From VRUE01 sp035693025 (lineage in GTDB: Bacteria > Actinomycetota > Thermoleophilia > Solirubrobacterales > 70-9), in assembly GCA_035693025.1 (NCBI GenBank), contig DASSHI010000038.1, positions 1 through 64,000 of the forward strand: DNA of 64,000 nucleotides. The letters are read 5' to 3'. The translations under genes and the position numbers were made by a program. This document shows positions 23,993-32,009 of this stretch, one piece after another. How positions within the stretch are numbered: position 1 is the first letter of the stretch; every line of letters starts with the position of its first letter. The notes under the pieces were generated by a model. That model was not told the origin of the DNA, did no database searches, and worked only from the letters and a program-made list of their open reading frames with translations.

Positions 23993-24451
23993 ATGAATGC
24001 CGGTCGAGGAGCAACGAACGCAGTGAGTCCGTCGAGCTTGGACTCCACCCCGGCGGCGCTTCGGCGGCGCGTGGTCGCCTGCGTAGCCGTTTTGGCGCTT
24101 CTCCTCGCGGTGGCTCCGGGAGTCGCCGCGGCCCGATCGCTGGTGCCGGGCACGCCCGGGCAGATGAGTCTCGTCTTCACGCGCGGGACCGCCCACCTCG
24201 TCGGCGGGAATGCGCTCGTGGGCGTCAAGTGCGTCGGCTCTCGCAACGGAACTTGCAGCGGCACGGTGACGCTCACCGTCCGCGGCCACAAGCGCAAGGC
24301 GCCGTTCTCGGTGGTCGGCGGCAGCACTCAGAGCCTCGTCATCCCGGTCGCTTCGCCTGGCGGCGCGGCTGTAAGGGGCGTCGCCGTCGCGAGAACCGTC
24401 CAGGCGGCCGGCGAATACGCACGCAGTTCCGGCGTACTCCACTTTCGCTAG
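23993..24451 (+). CDS. Small secreted protein of unknown function
   Basis: A 152-residue protein with a hydrophobic signal (VVACVAVLALLLAVAPGVAAA, about 27-47) and a mature domain of about 100 residues that looks all-β (LVFTRGTAHLVGGNALVGVKC ... GTCSGTVTLTVRG). Two Cys (VKC, GTC) could form a disulphide. TTG 23984 and GTG 23987 are alternative starts. It is divergent from the RTX gene across 233 bp. No family recognised. Confidence 0.6.
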   Translation: MNAGRGATNAVSPSSLDSTPAALRRRVVACVAVLALLLAVAPGVAAARSLVPGTPGQMSLVFTRGTAHLVGGNALVGVKCVGSRNGTCSGTVTLTVRGHKRKAPFSVVGGSTQSLVIPVASPGGAAVRGVAVARTVQAAGEYARSSGVLHFR

Positions 24452-24515
24452 CGCCCAGGCACTGAGCCAAATCGCCCGGTGGCGCGCTCGCGTCTCGCGT
24501 GCGCCTCTCTCATCC

Positions 24516-24537
24516 TTCGGTAGCTAAACTTTCGGTA
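24516..24537. promoter_or_regulatory. Candidate MarR operator overlapping the MFS promoter
   Basis: TTCGGTA occurs at 24516-24522 and 24531-24537, flanking TAAACT (24525-24530), a likely -10 box 11 bases before the MFS start. The second copy is part of TCGGTACCGA, a palindrome. A repressor bound here would block the promoter. Confidence 0.5.
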
Positions 24538-24541
24538 CCGA

Positions 24542-26002
24542 ATGGCTTCGACGGAGCGGATAGAGCCCTGGGTCTGGAAGGTCGTCGGCGTCGTGATCCT
24601 GGGGATGACGATGTCGATCCTCGACACGACGATCGTCAACGTCGCGCTCGACACCCTCGGCCGCGAACTGCACAGCACCATCTCGCAGATCCAGTGGGTC
24701 GCCACCGGCTACCTGCTGGCCCTGGCGGCCGTGATCCCACTCACCGGATGGACCGCGCGGCGCTTCGGCGCCAAGCGCGTCTACCTCGTCTCGATCGCCC
24801 TGTTCACGCTCGGCTCGGCCCTCTGCGGGATCGCCGGGTCGAGCACTTCCCTCGTCCTCTTCCGGGTGCTGCAGGGGATCGGCGGCGGAATGATCATGCC
24901 GGTCGCCCAGATGATCATGGCCGAGGTCGCCGGCCCGGAGCGGATGGGCAAGGTGATGGGCATCGTGGTGATGCCGGCGATGCTGGCCCCGATCCTCGGC
25001 CCGGTGGTGGGCGGCCTCATCCTCCAGGACCTCCATTGGTCGTGGATCTTCTTCGTCAACCTCCCGATCGGCGTCCTCGCCCTGCTCCTCGGCCGGCGAA
25101 TGCTGCCCGATTCGGAGCTGGGCGAAGCGGGGGCGCTCGACTGGCTCGGCCTCGTGCTGCTCGTCACGAGCATGCCGTTGATCGTGTTCGGGCTCTCGGA
25201 GATCGGCAGCAAGGGGAGCTTCACCGCCCCGAGCGTGATCTGGCCGATCGTCGTCGGCCTATTCCTCACCTTCGTCTTCGGTTGGCACGCGCTGCGCACC
25301 TCGCGTCCGCTGCTCGACCTTCGCCTCTACGCGAACCGCGTCTTCGCCGCCGCCTCGCTGACCACTTTCGGGCTCGGCGCGGCGTTGTTCGGGGCGATGA
25401 TCCTGGTGCCGCTCTACTACCAGCAGGTCCGCGGCGAGAGCGTGGTCCTGACCGGACTTCTCGTCGGCCCGCAGGGGCTCGGCATGCTCGTCGTCGCCCC
25501 GCTCACGGCGCGCCTGACCGAACGCTTCGGCGGCGGCCGTGTCGCCATGGTCGGCGTCTCGCTGCTCTGCCTCTCCACGTTGCCGCTGGCCTTCATCGCC
25601 GCCGACTCTTCGATCCTCGGCATCTCGCTCGCCCTGACGCTGCGGGGTGTCGGCATCGGCCTCTCCTTCATCCCGACGACGACGGCCGCCTTCGCGGCTC
25701 TGCGGACCGACCAGCTCTCCGACGCCACGCCGCAGATGAACGTCCTGCAGCGGGTGGGCGGGGCGATCGGGACGGCCGTGCTCGCGGTCGTCCTGCAGCG
25801 CGCCAGCGCCGGGGCGGGTAGCCCCGAAGAGCTGGCGGGCGCCTTCGGAACCGCCTTCTGGTGGTCGCTGGCGATCGCCGCGCTCTCGCTGATCCCCGTC
25901 TTCGTGCTGTTGCGGGCGGAGGACCCGAGCCGCACCCGCGAGCCCGCCGACCCGCTCGCCGAGGAACTGGCGGAGTCCGAGGTGGAGCCCCTTGGCGCAT
26001 GA
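24542..26002 (+). CDS. MFS transporter, DHA2 (EmrB/QacA) drug exporter
   Basis: A 486-residue protein with 14 membrane helices. Motif LDTTIVNVAL in helix 1 and GWTARRFGAKRVY after helix 2 (motif A) place it in the DHA2 family; PAMLAPILGPVVGG is motif C. Proton-coupled export of drugs is the family role. ATG 24542 has no ribosome site but a -10-like TAAACT upstream, so the transcript is probably leaderless. It overlaps the MarR gene by 11 bp; the pair is an autoregulated efflux operon. Note that the second DHA2 exporter of the window at 3290-4888 has no linked regulator. Confidence 0.88.
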   Translation: MASTERIEPWVWKVVGVVILGMTMSILDTTIVNVALDTLGRELHSTISQIQWVATGYLLALAAVIPLTGWTARRFGAKRVYLVSIALFTLGSALCGIAGSSTSLVLFRVLQGIGGGMIMPVAQMIMAEVAGPERMGKVMGIVVMPAMLAPILGPVVGGLILQDLHWSWIFFVNLPIGVLALLLGRRMLPDSELGEAGALDWLGLVLLVTSMPLIVFGLSEIGSKGSFTAPSVIWPIVVGLFLTFVFGWHALRTSRPLLDLRLYANRVFAAASLTTFGLGAALFGAMILVPLYYQQVRGESVVLTGLLVGPQGLGMLVVAPLTARLTERFGGGRVAMVGVSLLCLSTLPLAFIAADSSILGISLALTLRGVGIGLSFIPTTTAAFAALRTDQLSDATPQMNVLQRVGGAIGTAVLAVVLQRASAGAGSPEELAGAFGTAFWWSLAIAALSLIPVFVLLRAEDPSRTREPADPLAEELAESEVEPLGA

Positions 26003-26465
26003 GCAGGCGCGATCCGCGGCGCGGCAGCAGCGCCTGCGCGAGCTGGGGCTCGCCTTCCACCGCGCCTACCACAGCCTGCGCAGCCTGCGCGGGCGGGAGA
26101 CGCACCTCTCCTGCGGGCAGCTCGGCAGCGCCCAGTACGAGTTGCTGGCGCGCCTGCACGAGGAGGGGCCGCTCGCCATCGGCGCTCTCGCCGACGCCCT
26201 GAGCGTCGGCCCTGCGACCGTTTCCCAGATGGTCGACGGGCTCGTTCAGGCGGGCTACGTCGAGCGTGCGCACTCCGCTGAGGACCGGCGCGTCGTCGTT
26301 GTCGAGCTGACCGCTCGCGGCCGGCCGTTGATCGCGGCGAAGCGAGCCGCCTGGCGCCGCCGCTGGGCCGATCGGCTCGCCGAGGTCAGCGACGAGGAAT
26401 TGGAGATCGCCACCGCGGTCCTGGCGAAGGTAGGCCTCGTCTTCGACGAAGCCGACGACGCCTAG
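25992..26465 (+). CDS. MarR-family transcriptional repressor
   Basis: A 157-residue protein with the winged helix LARLHEEGPLAIGALADALSVGPATVSQMVDGLVQAGYVERAHSAEDRRVVVVELT (about 52-108) and dimerising helices on both sides. The wing Asp-Arg-Arg is the MarR signature. TTG 25992 overlaps the exporter's stop. It probably represses the operon from the site at 24516-24537 until a substrate of the pump binds. Confidence 0.9.
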   Translation: MAHEQARSAARQQRLRELGLAFHRAYHSLRSLRGRETHLSCGQLGSAQYELLARLHEEGPLAIGALADALSVGPATVSQMVDGLVQAGYVERAHSAEDRRVVVVELTARGRPLIAAKRAAWRRRWADRLAEVSDEELEIATAVLAKVGLVFDEADDA

Positions 26466-26605
26466 CCTTCGGCCCTGCGTCCACGGGCCGGCTGGACAAT
26501 CATCTGATCATCCTGATTATTTGGGCACAGCCTCGGTAACCGTGTTAGCTTGCGCCCGACAGCGGCGGGTGAAGGCATCCGGCGCAATCTCGGGAGGAGA
26601 GCAAG

Positions 26606-27409
26606 ATGAAGTGGAGGAGGATCTCAGCGATCGTCTGCGTGGCGATGGCGCTCAGTGCGGCGTTCGCCAGCTCGGCCTGGGCGACGAAGTACGTCGCGCT
26701 GGGGGATTCGTATTCGTCCGGCACCGGCACGCGGACGTTCTACGAACCGGAATGCCAGCGATCGGTATACGCGTATCCCTACCTGCTGCACAACGCCCAT
26801 CCGAGCTGGACGTTCGTGGACGCGGCGTGCGCCGGGGCGACGACCGGCGACGTCATCGGCACCCAGGCGGCCAGCCTCACCTCGGACACCAACTGGGTCA
26901 CGTACACGATCGGCGGTAACGACGCCGGCTTCTCGGAAGTGATCACCGAATGCGCCCTGCCGTCGTGGGCGTCGGACTGCAATGGCGCGATCGACAGCGC
27001 GCAGTCCTACATCCAGAACACGCTGCCGGGGCGGCTCGATCAGGTGAACAACACGATCAAGTCGCACTCACCCAATGCGGAGGTGGTGGTGCTCGACTAT
27101 CCGCGCCTCTTCAACGGCACGGACTGCAATGCGTTCACCTGGTTCAGCTCGAGCGAGATGACGCGGCTCAACGAAACGGCCGACATGCTGAAGAACGTGA
27201 CCAGCGCGGCGGCGAGTCGCGCGGGATCGAAATTCGTTTTCGGCAACGTCATCCCGCCGTTCATCGGCCATGCGGTCTGTGACGGCGGCAGCGGCTCGTC
27301 GACGGAGTGGATCAACGGCCTCTCGAACCCGGTCGGCGAAAGCTACCACCCGAAGGTCAGCGGTCACGCCAGCGGCTACTACCCCGTGGTTCACGGGATC
27401 ACCGGCTGA
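26606..27409 (+). CDS. Secreted SGNH/GDSL hydrolase
   Basis: A 267-residue protein with a signal peptide (about 1-26, cleavage near AWA). The SGNH blocks are visible: block I GDSYSSG with nucleophile Ser (about residue 35), block III GGNDAGF (about 98-104), and the C-terminal His in GESYHPKVSGHASGY (about 250), preceded by a Pro instead of the more usual Asp-x-x-His spacing. Several Cys pairs suggest disulphides as in Streptomyces lipase-type enzymes. GGAGGAGA precedes ATG 26606. It cleaves esters outside the cell. Confidence 0.9.
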   Translation: MKWRRISAIVCVAMALSAAFASSAWATKYVALGDSYSSGTGTRTFYEPECQRSVYAYPYLLHNAHPSWTFVDAACAGATTGDVIGTQAASLTSDTNWVTYTIGGNDAGFSEVITECALPSWASDCNGAIDSAQSYIQNTLPGRLDQVNNTIKSHSPNAEVVVLDYPRLFNGTDCNAFTWFSSSEMTRLNETADMLKNVTSAAASRAGSKFVFGNVIPPFIGHAVCDGGSGSSTEWINGLSNPVGESYHPKVSGHASGYYPVVHGITG

Positions 27410-27472
27410 GGCAGTGGGCACTGCGATGCCGGGCGGGCGCCCGGCATCGCCTGAAGCCCGGCGCCGGTGCCG

Positions 27473-28729
27473 CTACGCGTTGAGCCTGACCGGCAGCGAT
27501 TTGAGCTGGTTGAGGAAGCCGGACTCGATGAAGGTCGGGGCCCCGTCCAGCGTCATCTCGGGATAGCGGGCGAGCGTCTCCTCGAGCAGGATCTTCAGCT
27601 CGAGGCGGGCGAGGGCGGTGCCGAGGCAGAAGTGGCGGCCGCCGGCGCCGAAGGCCTGGTGCTCGGGATTGCGGTGGACGTCGAAGCGGTTCGGCTCCTC
27701 GTAACGGGTCTCGTCGCGGTTCGAGGAGGCGTACCACATGACCACCTTCTCGCCCTTCTTGATCTGCTTGCCGTTCAGCACCGTGTCCTCGGTCGCGGTG
27801 CGGCGGAAATGGGCGAAGGCGGGGAACATGCGCAGCGACTCCTCGACGACCCCGGGGATCAGGGTCGGGTCCTCGACCACCTGGCGGCGCTGCTCGGGGT
27901 CCTCGATCAGCGCCCGCATGCCGCTGCAGTAGGTCGCCTTGGTGCTGTCGTTGCCGGCTGCGACGAGCAGGAAGAAGCCCATCACGATCTCGTGCTCCTC
28001 GAGCTTCTCGCCGTCGACTTCCGAATTGACCAGGACGCTGGTCAGGTCGTCGGTCGGGTTCTCGCGACGCGCGGCGATCATCTCGGCGCAGCGGGCGAAG
28101 ACCTCCTCGATCGCCCGCTGGATCGTCGCTTCGATCGTCTCGACGCCCTCCGGGCTGTAGTCGGGGTCGCTGGCGGCGAGCGCGGTGTTCATCAGCTCGG
28201 CCCAGGCGCGATCGTCCTCCTCGGGGATCCCCATGAAGCTGCCGATCACACGGGAGACGGCGGGCTGGGCGACGTCGGTGACGAGGTCGCAGGTCTCGCG
28301 GCCGTCGAGCCGGTCGAGGACCTTGGTGACGATCTCGCGGATTTCCTCCTCGTGGGCGGCGATCCGCTTCGGCGTGAAGCCGGGCTGGAAGAGAGCCTTG
28401 AGGCGGTCGTGCTTGGGCGGGTCCATGCCGATGAACATCGCCCGCGCCAGCTCGATCGGGAAGACCTCGTCGATCGCAACCACGCCGCCGAGTTCGGAGG
28501 AGTAGGTCTGCCAGTCGCGGCTTACCGCGTGCACGTCGTCCGCGGTCGTCACCGACCAGAAGCCGGCCGCCTCCGGCACTTCGGTCACCTCGGAAGTCCA
28601 GTGCACCGGACAGCGCTCGCGCATCTGCGCGAACAGCTCGTGGGGAGGGCCGTCCAGCCAGTGCTCGCGCTCGAGGACCAGCTCCTGCTCGAGGCCCGGT
28701 TTCTCGACGGCGTCGATCTCCTCGCTCAC
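27473..28729 (-). CDS. Cytochrome P450 monooxygenase
   Basis: A 418-residue soluble P450. Heme loop FGAGGRHFCLG (about 359-369, Cys ligand), K-helix ExxR in EESLRMF, and the I-helix AAGNDSTK, where Asn-Asp replaces the usual Glu/Asp-Thr neighbour but the Thr is present. Sequence type resembles actinobacterial steroid/terpene or lipid hydroxylases such as CYP125/142-like groups, but the substrate is not resolvable. GTG 28729 has a TAGTAT box eight bases upstream and no ribosome site. An 18-bp palindrome (28743-28760) abuts that box. It needs a ferredoxin partner, not found nearby. Confidence 0.92.
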   Translation of the reverse strand: MSEEIDAVEKPGLEQELVLEREHWLDGPPHELFAQMRERCPVHWTSEVTEVPEAAGFWSVTTADDVHAVSRDWQTYSSELGGVVAIDEVFPIELARAMFIGMDPPKHDRLKALFQPGFTPKRIAAHEEEIREIVTKVLDRLDGRETCDLVTDVAQPAVSRVIGSFMGIPEEDDRAWAELMNTALAASDPDYSPEGVETIEATIQRAIEEVFARCAEMIAARRENPTDDLTSVLVNSEVDGEKLEEHEIVMGFFLLVAAGNDSTKATYCSGMRALIEDPEQRRQVVEDPTLIPGVVEESLRMFPAFAHFRRTATEDTVLNGKQIKKGEKVVMWYASSNRDETRYEEPNRFDVHRNPEHQAFGAGGRHFCLGTALARLELKILLEETLARYPEMTLDGAPTFIESGFLNQLKSLPVRLNA

Positions 28730-28742
28730 GGCTGCGAATACT

Positions 28743-28760
28743 ACTGGCTGGCTGGCCAGT
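28743..28760. promoter_or_regulatory. Palindromic operator of the P450 gene
   Basis: ACTGGCTGGCTGGCCAGT: arms ACTGGC and GCCAGT match exactly, and the 18-bp layout equals the site at 34956-34973 before the monooxygenase gene. It touches the -10 hexamer (28738-28743), an ideal position for repression by a TetR-like dimer. Confidence 0.6.
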
Positions 28761-28774
28761 TTGCGATAGGCGAG

Positions 28775-29713
28775 CTAGCGACAGGACGCAAGCGTCAGCC
28801 GCAGGCCCTCGGCGAGGTCGGTTTGCGGGCGCCATCCGAGCTCCCGCTCCGCTCGTGCCGGGTCGAGTGAGATCCGCTGCACCTCGCCCGCTCGGGGTGG
28901 GGCGAACTCGGGCTCGAAATCGCTCTCCTTGCCCTCGATCTCACCGAGGCTTCTTGCCAGCTCCAGCACGTCGGTCTCGACTCCGGTGCCGACGTTGATC
29001 GGTCCGGTCGCGTCGGCTTCGCCGGCCGCAAGCATGGCGGCGACGACGTCGCCGACGTAGACGTAGTCGCGGGTCTGGCTGCCGTCTCCGAACACGGTCG
29101 GGCGTTCGCCGGCGAGCAGGCGACCGCAGAAGATCGCGATCACTCCCGCCTCGCCCAGCGGGTCCTGGCGGGGGCCGTAGACGTTGCCGAAGCGCATGCT
29201 CACCGTCGACAGCCCGTAGAGGCGTTCGTAGAGGGCGAGGTAGCCCTCGCCCGCGTACTTGCTCTGGCCATAGGCCGAGAAGGGTTCGATCGGCGCGCCC
29301 TCCGCCAGGGGCAGCTGCTTGCCGGCGCCCTCGCCGTAGATCGCGCCGCCGGTGGAGGCGAAGACGAATCGGCCAACTCCCGCGCCGCGGGCTGCCTCGA
29401 GCAGGTTGGCAGTGCCGCCGACGTTGATCGAGGCGTCGAAGGCGGGATCGGCAAGCGATCTGCGGACGTCGATCTGGGCGGCGAAGTGGAAGATCGCGTC
29501 GGGGCTCTCGGCGTCGGCCAGCTCGGCCAGCGCCTCCCCCTCCCTGATGTCCAGCTCGACCAGCTTCGCCCCCGCCGCGAGGGCGCCGTCGAGGTTCTCG
29601 CGCCTGCCGGTCGAGAGGTCGTCGAGCACGGTCACCTCGGCGCCCCGCTCGAGCAGAGCGTCGACGAGGTTCGAGCCGATGAAGCCGGCGCCGCCGGTGA
29701 CCAGAGCCTTCAT
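28775..29713 (-). CDS. NAD-dependent sugar epimerase (GalE-like extended SDR)
   Basis: A 312-residue protein. GGAGFIGSNL (about 7-16) is the NAD motif, LDDLSTGRRENL follows as in UDP-glucose 4-epimerases, and the active site shows STGGAIYGEG and YGQSKYAGE (Tyr-x-x-x-Lys at about 144-148). Ends with RAERELGWRPQTDLAEGL, the usual C-terminal helix. It interconverts nucleotide sugars in the cytoplasm; precise substrate not clear. ATG 29713 has TAGGAT nine bases upstream and no ribosome site. It is upstream of the P450 on the same strand but the palindrome between them suggests separate control. Confidence 0.9.
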   Translation of the reverse strand: MKALVTGGAGFIGSNLVDALLERGAEVTVLDDLSTGRRENLDGALAAGAKLVELDIREGEALAELADAESPDAIFHFAAQIDVRRSLADPAFDASINVGGTANLLEAARGAGVGRFVFASTGGAIYGEGAGKQLPLAEGAPIEPFSAYGQSKYAGEGYLALYERLYGLSTVSMRFGNVYGPRQDPLGEAGVIAIFCGRLLAGERPTVFGDGSQTRDYVYVGDVVAAMLAAGEADATGPINVGTGVETDVLELARSLGEIEGKESDFEPEFAPPRAGEVQRISLDPARAERELGWRPQTDLAEGLRLTLASCR

Positions 29714-29797
29714 GAGGCGACGATCCTAGACGCACGGATGTCGGCTCGGTGTCGCGTCAGCGGCCGACCACCCGATTTGCTTCAATCGGACGACCAG

Positions 29798-29813
29798 AGA
29801 AAGGAGGTGGTCC
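29798..29813 (+). promoter_or_regulatory. Extended anti-16S sequence (super Shine-Dalgarno)
   Basis: AGAAAGGAGGTGGTCC pairs with all 16 bases of the usual 16S rRNA 3' end, with one G:U wobble. It is five bases from a TTG that opens the mini-ORF at 29818. Confidence 0.6.
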
Positions 29814-29817
29814 TAAC

Positions 29818-29862
29818 TTGATTCACATGCTTGATGGGACTCTGGAGGTGCAGGGCCGCTAG
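29818..29862 (+). CDS. Mini-ORF (14 codons) behind a super Shine-Dalgarno sequence
   Basis: TTG 29818 opens MIHMLDGTLEVQGR, ended by TAG 29862, and GGCGCC repeats (29862-29886) form a following hairpin. A perfect terminator hairpin ends the region at 29977-30002. Peptide family unknown. The 293-bp stretch between the epimerase and the aldo-keto reductase holds only this unit, so a short dedicated transcript of about 250 bases is likely. It parallels the mini-ORF at 12014-12073. Confidence 0.5.
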   Translation: MIHMLDGTLEVQGR

Positions 29863-29976
29863 GCGCCGCACTGGTTCGGGCGCCCGGCGGAATCCACCCC
29901 GGGCACCGGCGAGTCGTAGGGAGGCAGGTCTTGTCCCGCCTGTTCGCCGTTCCCACGATCGCCTCCAAGCACCAGG

Positions 29977-30002
29977 CCAGGGCCGCCTTCGGGCGGCCCT
30001 GG
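29977..30002. terminator. Strong intrinsic terminator (11-bp stem, TTCG loop)
   Basis: CCAGGGCCGCC-TTCG-GGCGGCCCTGG is a perfect stem-loop. On the + strand it is followed by CTATTTA; on the - strand it directly follows the aldo-keto reductase stop codon, so it may serve both directions. Confidence 0.75.
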
Positions 30003-30006
30003 CTAT

Positions 30007-30867
30007 TTACTCGCTGAGCAGCTCGAACTCCTCGTCGCTGAGCTCGACGGCTGCCGCCGCCACGTTCTCTTCCAGGTGGCTGACCGACGACGTGCCGGGG
30101 ATGGGGATCGTCATGGGCGAGCGGCGCAGCAGCCAAGCGAGCGCTATCTGGCCCGTGCTCGCCGCGTGCGTCGCGGCGATCTCGGCGGCCACCCCGCCGG
30201 GCTCGGCGAGATCGCCGGCGGCGAGCGGGAACCAGGGGAAGAAGCAGATGCCGAGCTCCTCGCAGCGCTCGAGCACGTCCTCGGAGCTCCGGTCGGCGAG
30301 GTTGAAGCGGTTTTGGACGGAGACGACGTCGACGATCTCCCGCGCCTGTTCGAGCTGGGCGACCGAGACGTTCGAGATGCCGACGTGGCGGACCTTGCCC
30401 TCTTCCTGCAGTTCCTTCATCGCTCCGACCGAGTCTTCATAAGGGACGTCGTCGTCGGGGGAGTGCAGCTGGTAGAGGTCGATCTGGTCGACCTTCAGGC
30501 GCTTCAGCGAGCCCTCGCATGCCCGCTTGAGGTGAGCGGGGTGACCGTTGCGCGGCCACTCGCCGGGCCCGGTGCGCTCCAGCCCGCCCTTGGTCGCGAT
30601 CGTCAGTCCCCTGTACGGATGGAGGACGTCGGCGATCAGCTCCTCGCTGACGTAGGGACCGTAGGAGTCCGCCGTGTCGATCAGGTTGATTCCCAGCTCC
30701 GGAATCCGAGAGAGCACCGAAAGCGCCCCCTGTGGATCCTCGGGCTCGCCCCAGACTCCCTTGCCGGTAATCCGCATAGCGCCGAATCCCAGGCGCCTCA
30801 CCTCGATCTCCCCGCCCAGCCTGAGTGTGCCGGCCGAGCTGTCCGTGAGTGCCTCCACCGAGGGCAT
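30007..30867 (-). CDS. Aldo/keto reductase
   Basis: A 286-residue TIM-barrel oxidoreductase. Catalytic residues are Asp in LIDTADSYG (about 64) and Tyr in the same block, Lys in IATKGG (about 92) and His in YQLHSPDD (about 135). The nucleotide site at the C-terminus, PIPGTSSVSHLEENV, is typical. It reduces aldehydes or ketones using NADPH. The initial residues before RRLGFGAMR are longer than usual. Downstream stop abuts the strong terminator. Confidence 0.9.
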   Translation of the reverse strand: MPSVEALTDSSAGTLRLGGEIEVRRLGFGAMRITGKGVWGEPEDPQGALSVLSRIPELGINLIDTADSYGPYVSEELIADVLHPYRGLTIATKGGLERTGPGEWPRNGHPAHLKRACEGSLKRLKVDQIDLYQLHSPDDDVPYEDSVGAMKELQEEGKVRHVGISNVSVAQLEQAREIVDVVSVQNRFNLADRSSEDVLERCEELGICFFPWFPLAAGDLAEPGGVAAEIAATHAASTGQIALAWLLRRSPMTIPIPGTSSVSHLEENVAAAAVELSDEEFELLSE

Positions 30868-30944
30868 CGCTCACCTCCTTCGATTGACTGGGAGCGTCCC
30901 TACCCGGTCGCTGTCAAAGGCACGCCTCTATAAGGTTGAACGAG

Positions 30945-31970
30945 CTAGGCGAGCAGGCTTCGCGCGCACTCGGCGATCGAGTCGTCGAGCGGACGGGGGG
31001 ACCAGCCGAGCTTTGCCTTGGCCTTCTCGCTGGAGACCTCCGTCTTCTTGCCGAGCTGGCCGATGACCGAGCGTGCGCTAGGGTCGAAGAGCGCCATCGC
31101 GCGGACCAGCAGATTCGGCACGCTGCGGGTCGGCACCTTGGCCGCATCCTCGCCCAGCCGGTCGCGCAGGACCGTGGCGACTTCCGACATCCACATGAAG
31201 GAATCGACCGCGATGAAGCGCTCGCCACCGGCCTCGGGTGCGGTCATCGCGCGGATCTCCAGGTCGGCGACGTCGCGCACGTCGACGAAGTTGAAGCCGA
31301 TCCGGGGAGTCCCGGGCATCCCGCCCAGCAGTCGTTCGATCGCCTGCAGCGAGTAGGAGCGCCCGTCGCTCATCACCGGGCCGACGATCGCGCCCGGGTT
31401 GACGGTCGCCAGCTTCCCGGTCACCCCGCGTTCGCGCACGAGATCCCAGGCTGCCTGCTCGGCGATCGTCTTCGAGCGCGCGTAGGGGGTCAGCTTCGGG
31501 TCGTCGGGATCGCTCCAGTCACGCTCGTCCAGCGTCCGTCCGGACGCTGAGTCGTCACTGCCCCTTACCGCCGCGACGGAGGAGGTGACCACGACCCGCT
31601 CGACGCCGGCGTCGAGCGCGGCGCGCAGGACCCGCAGCGTTCCCTCCCGCGCGGGCACGATCAGCTCGTCGGGGTCCTTCGGCTGGACCGGGGGGAAAGG
31701 CGATGCGACGTGGAGCACGTAGTCGCACCCCTTGACCGCGTCGCCCCAGCCCTCGTCGGACATGAGGTCGGCGGCGAGCACGGTGAGGCGCTTGCCGGGA
31801 TCGACCTGGGCGCCGATCGCGGCGCGGACCGCGGGCTCGCGCGCGAGGTCGCGCACGGTGGTGCGCACGGCGTAGCCCTGGCGCAGCAGCTCGACGACGC
31901 ACCAGCCGCCGAGAAAGCCCGAGCCGCCGCTGACGAGGACCGTCTTGGTATCTGCTCCCGCATCCTCCAC
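30945..31970 (-). CDS. NAD(P)-dependent epimerase/dihydroflavonol-reductase-like SDR
   Basis: A 341-residue extended SDR. Cofactor motif VSGGSGFLGGW (about 13-23), Asp in LAADLMSDEGW, Ser in VVTSSVAAV and YARSKTIAE (Tyr-x-x-x-Lys, about 167-171) make up the active site. Closest by eye to dihydroflavonol-4-reductase/cinnamoyl-CoA-reductase-type enzymes. GTG 31970 has a CATACT box ten bases upstream. It is divergent from the DUF2855 gene with an imperfect palindrome between, so both may be co-regulated. Confidence 0.85.
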   Translation of the reverse strand: MEDAGADTKTVLVSGGSGFLGGWCVVELLRQGYAVRTTVRDLAREPAVRAAIGAQVDPGKRLTVLAADLMSDEGWGDAVKGCDYVLHVASPFPPVQPKDPDELIVPAREGTLRVLRAALDAGVERVVVTSSVAAVRGSDDSASGRTLDERDWSDPDDPKLTPYARSKTIAEQAAWDLVRERGVTGKLATVNPGAIVGPVMSDGRSYSLQAIERLLGGMPGTPRIGFNFVDVRDVADLEIRAMTAPEAGGERFIAVDSFMWMSEVATVLRDRLGEDAAKVPTRSVPNLLVRAMALFDPSARSVIGQLGKKTEVSSEKAKAKLGWSPRPLDDSIAECARSLLA

Positions 31971-31983
31971 TTGGCTGGGCAGT
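31969..31983. promoter_or_regulatory. Imperfect palindrome between the SDR and DUF2855 genes
   Basis: ACTTGGCTGGGCAGT partly resembles the 18-bp sites at 28743 and 34956 (one base inserted in a half-site CCAGCCAAGT on the other strand). It covers the SDR start codon. Weak evidence on its own. Confidence 0.3.
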
Positions 31984-32009
31984 ATGACCGTGAGAGCATC
32001 CAGGAGTCG

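Noticed and set aside
26490..26545. Operator-like repeats before the GDSL gene (AATCA/TGATT, CGGTAACCG)
   Set aside because: Arms are short, not symmetric in spacing and lack a linked regulator; chance is likely.
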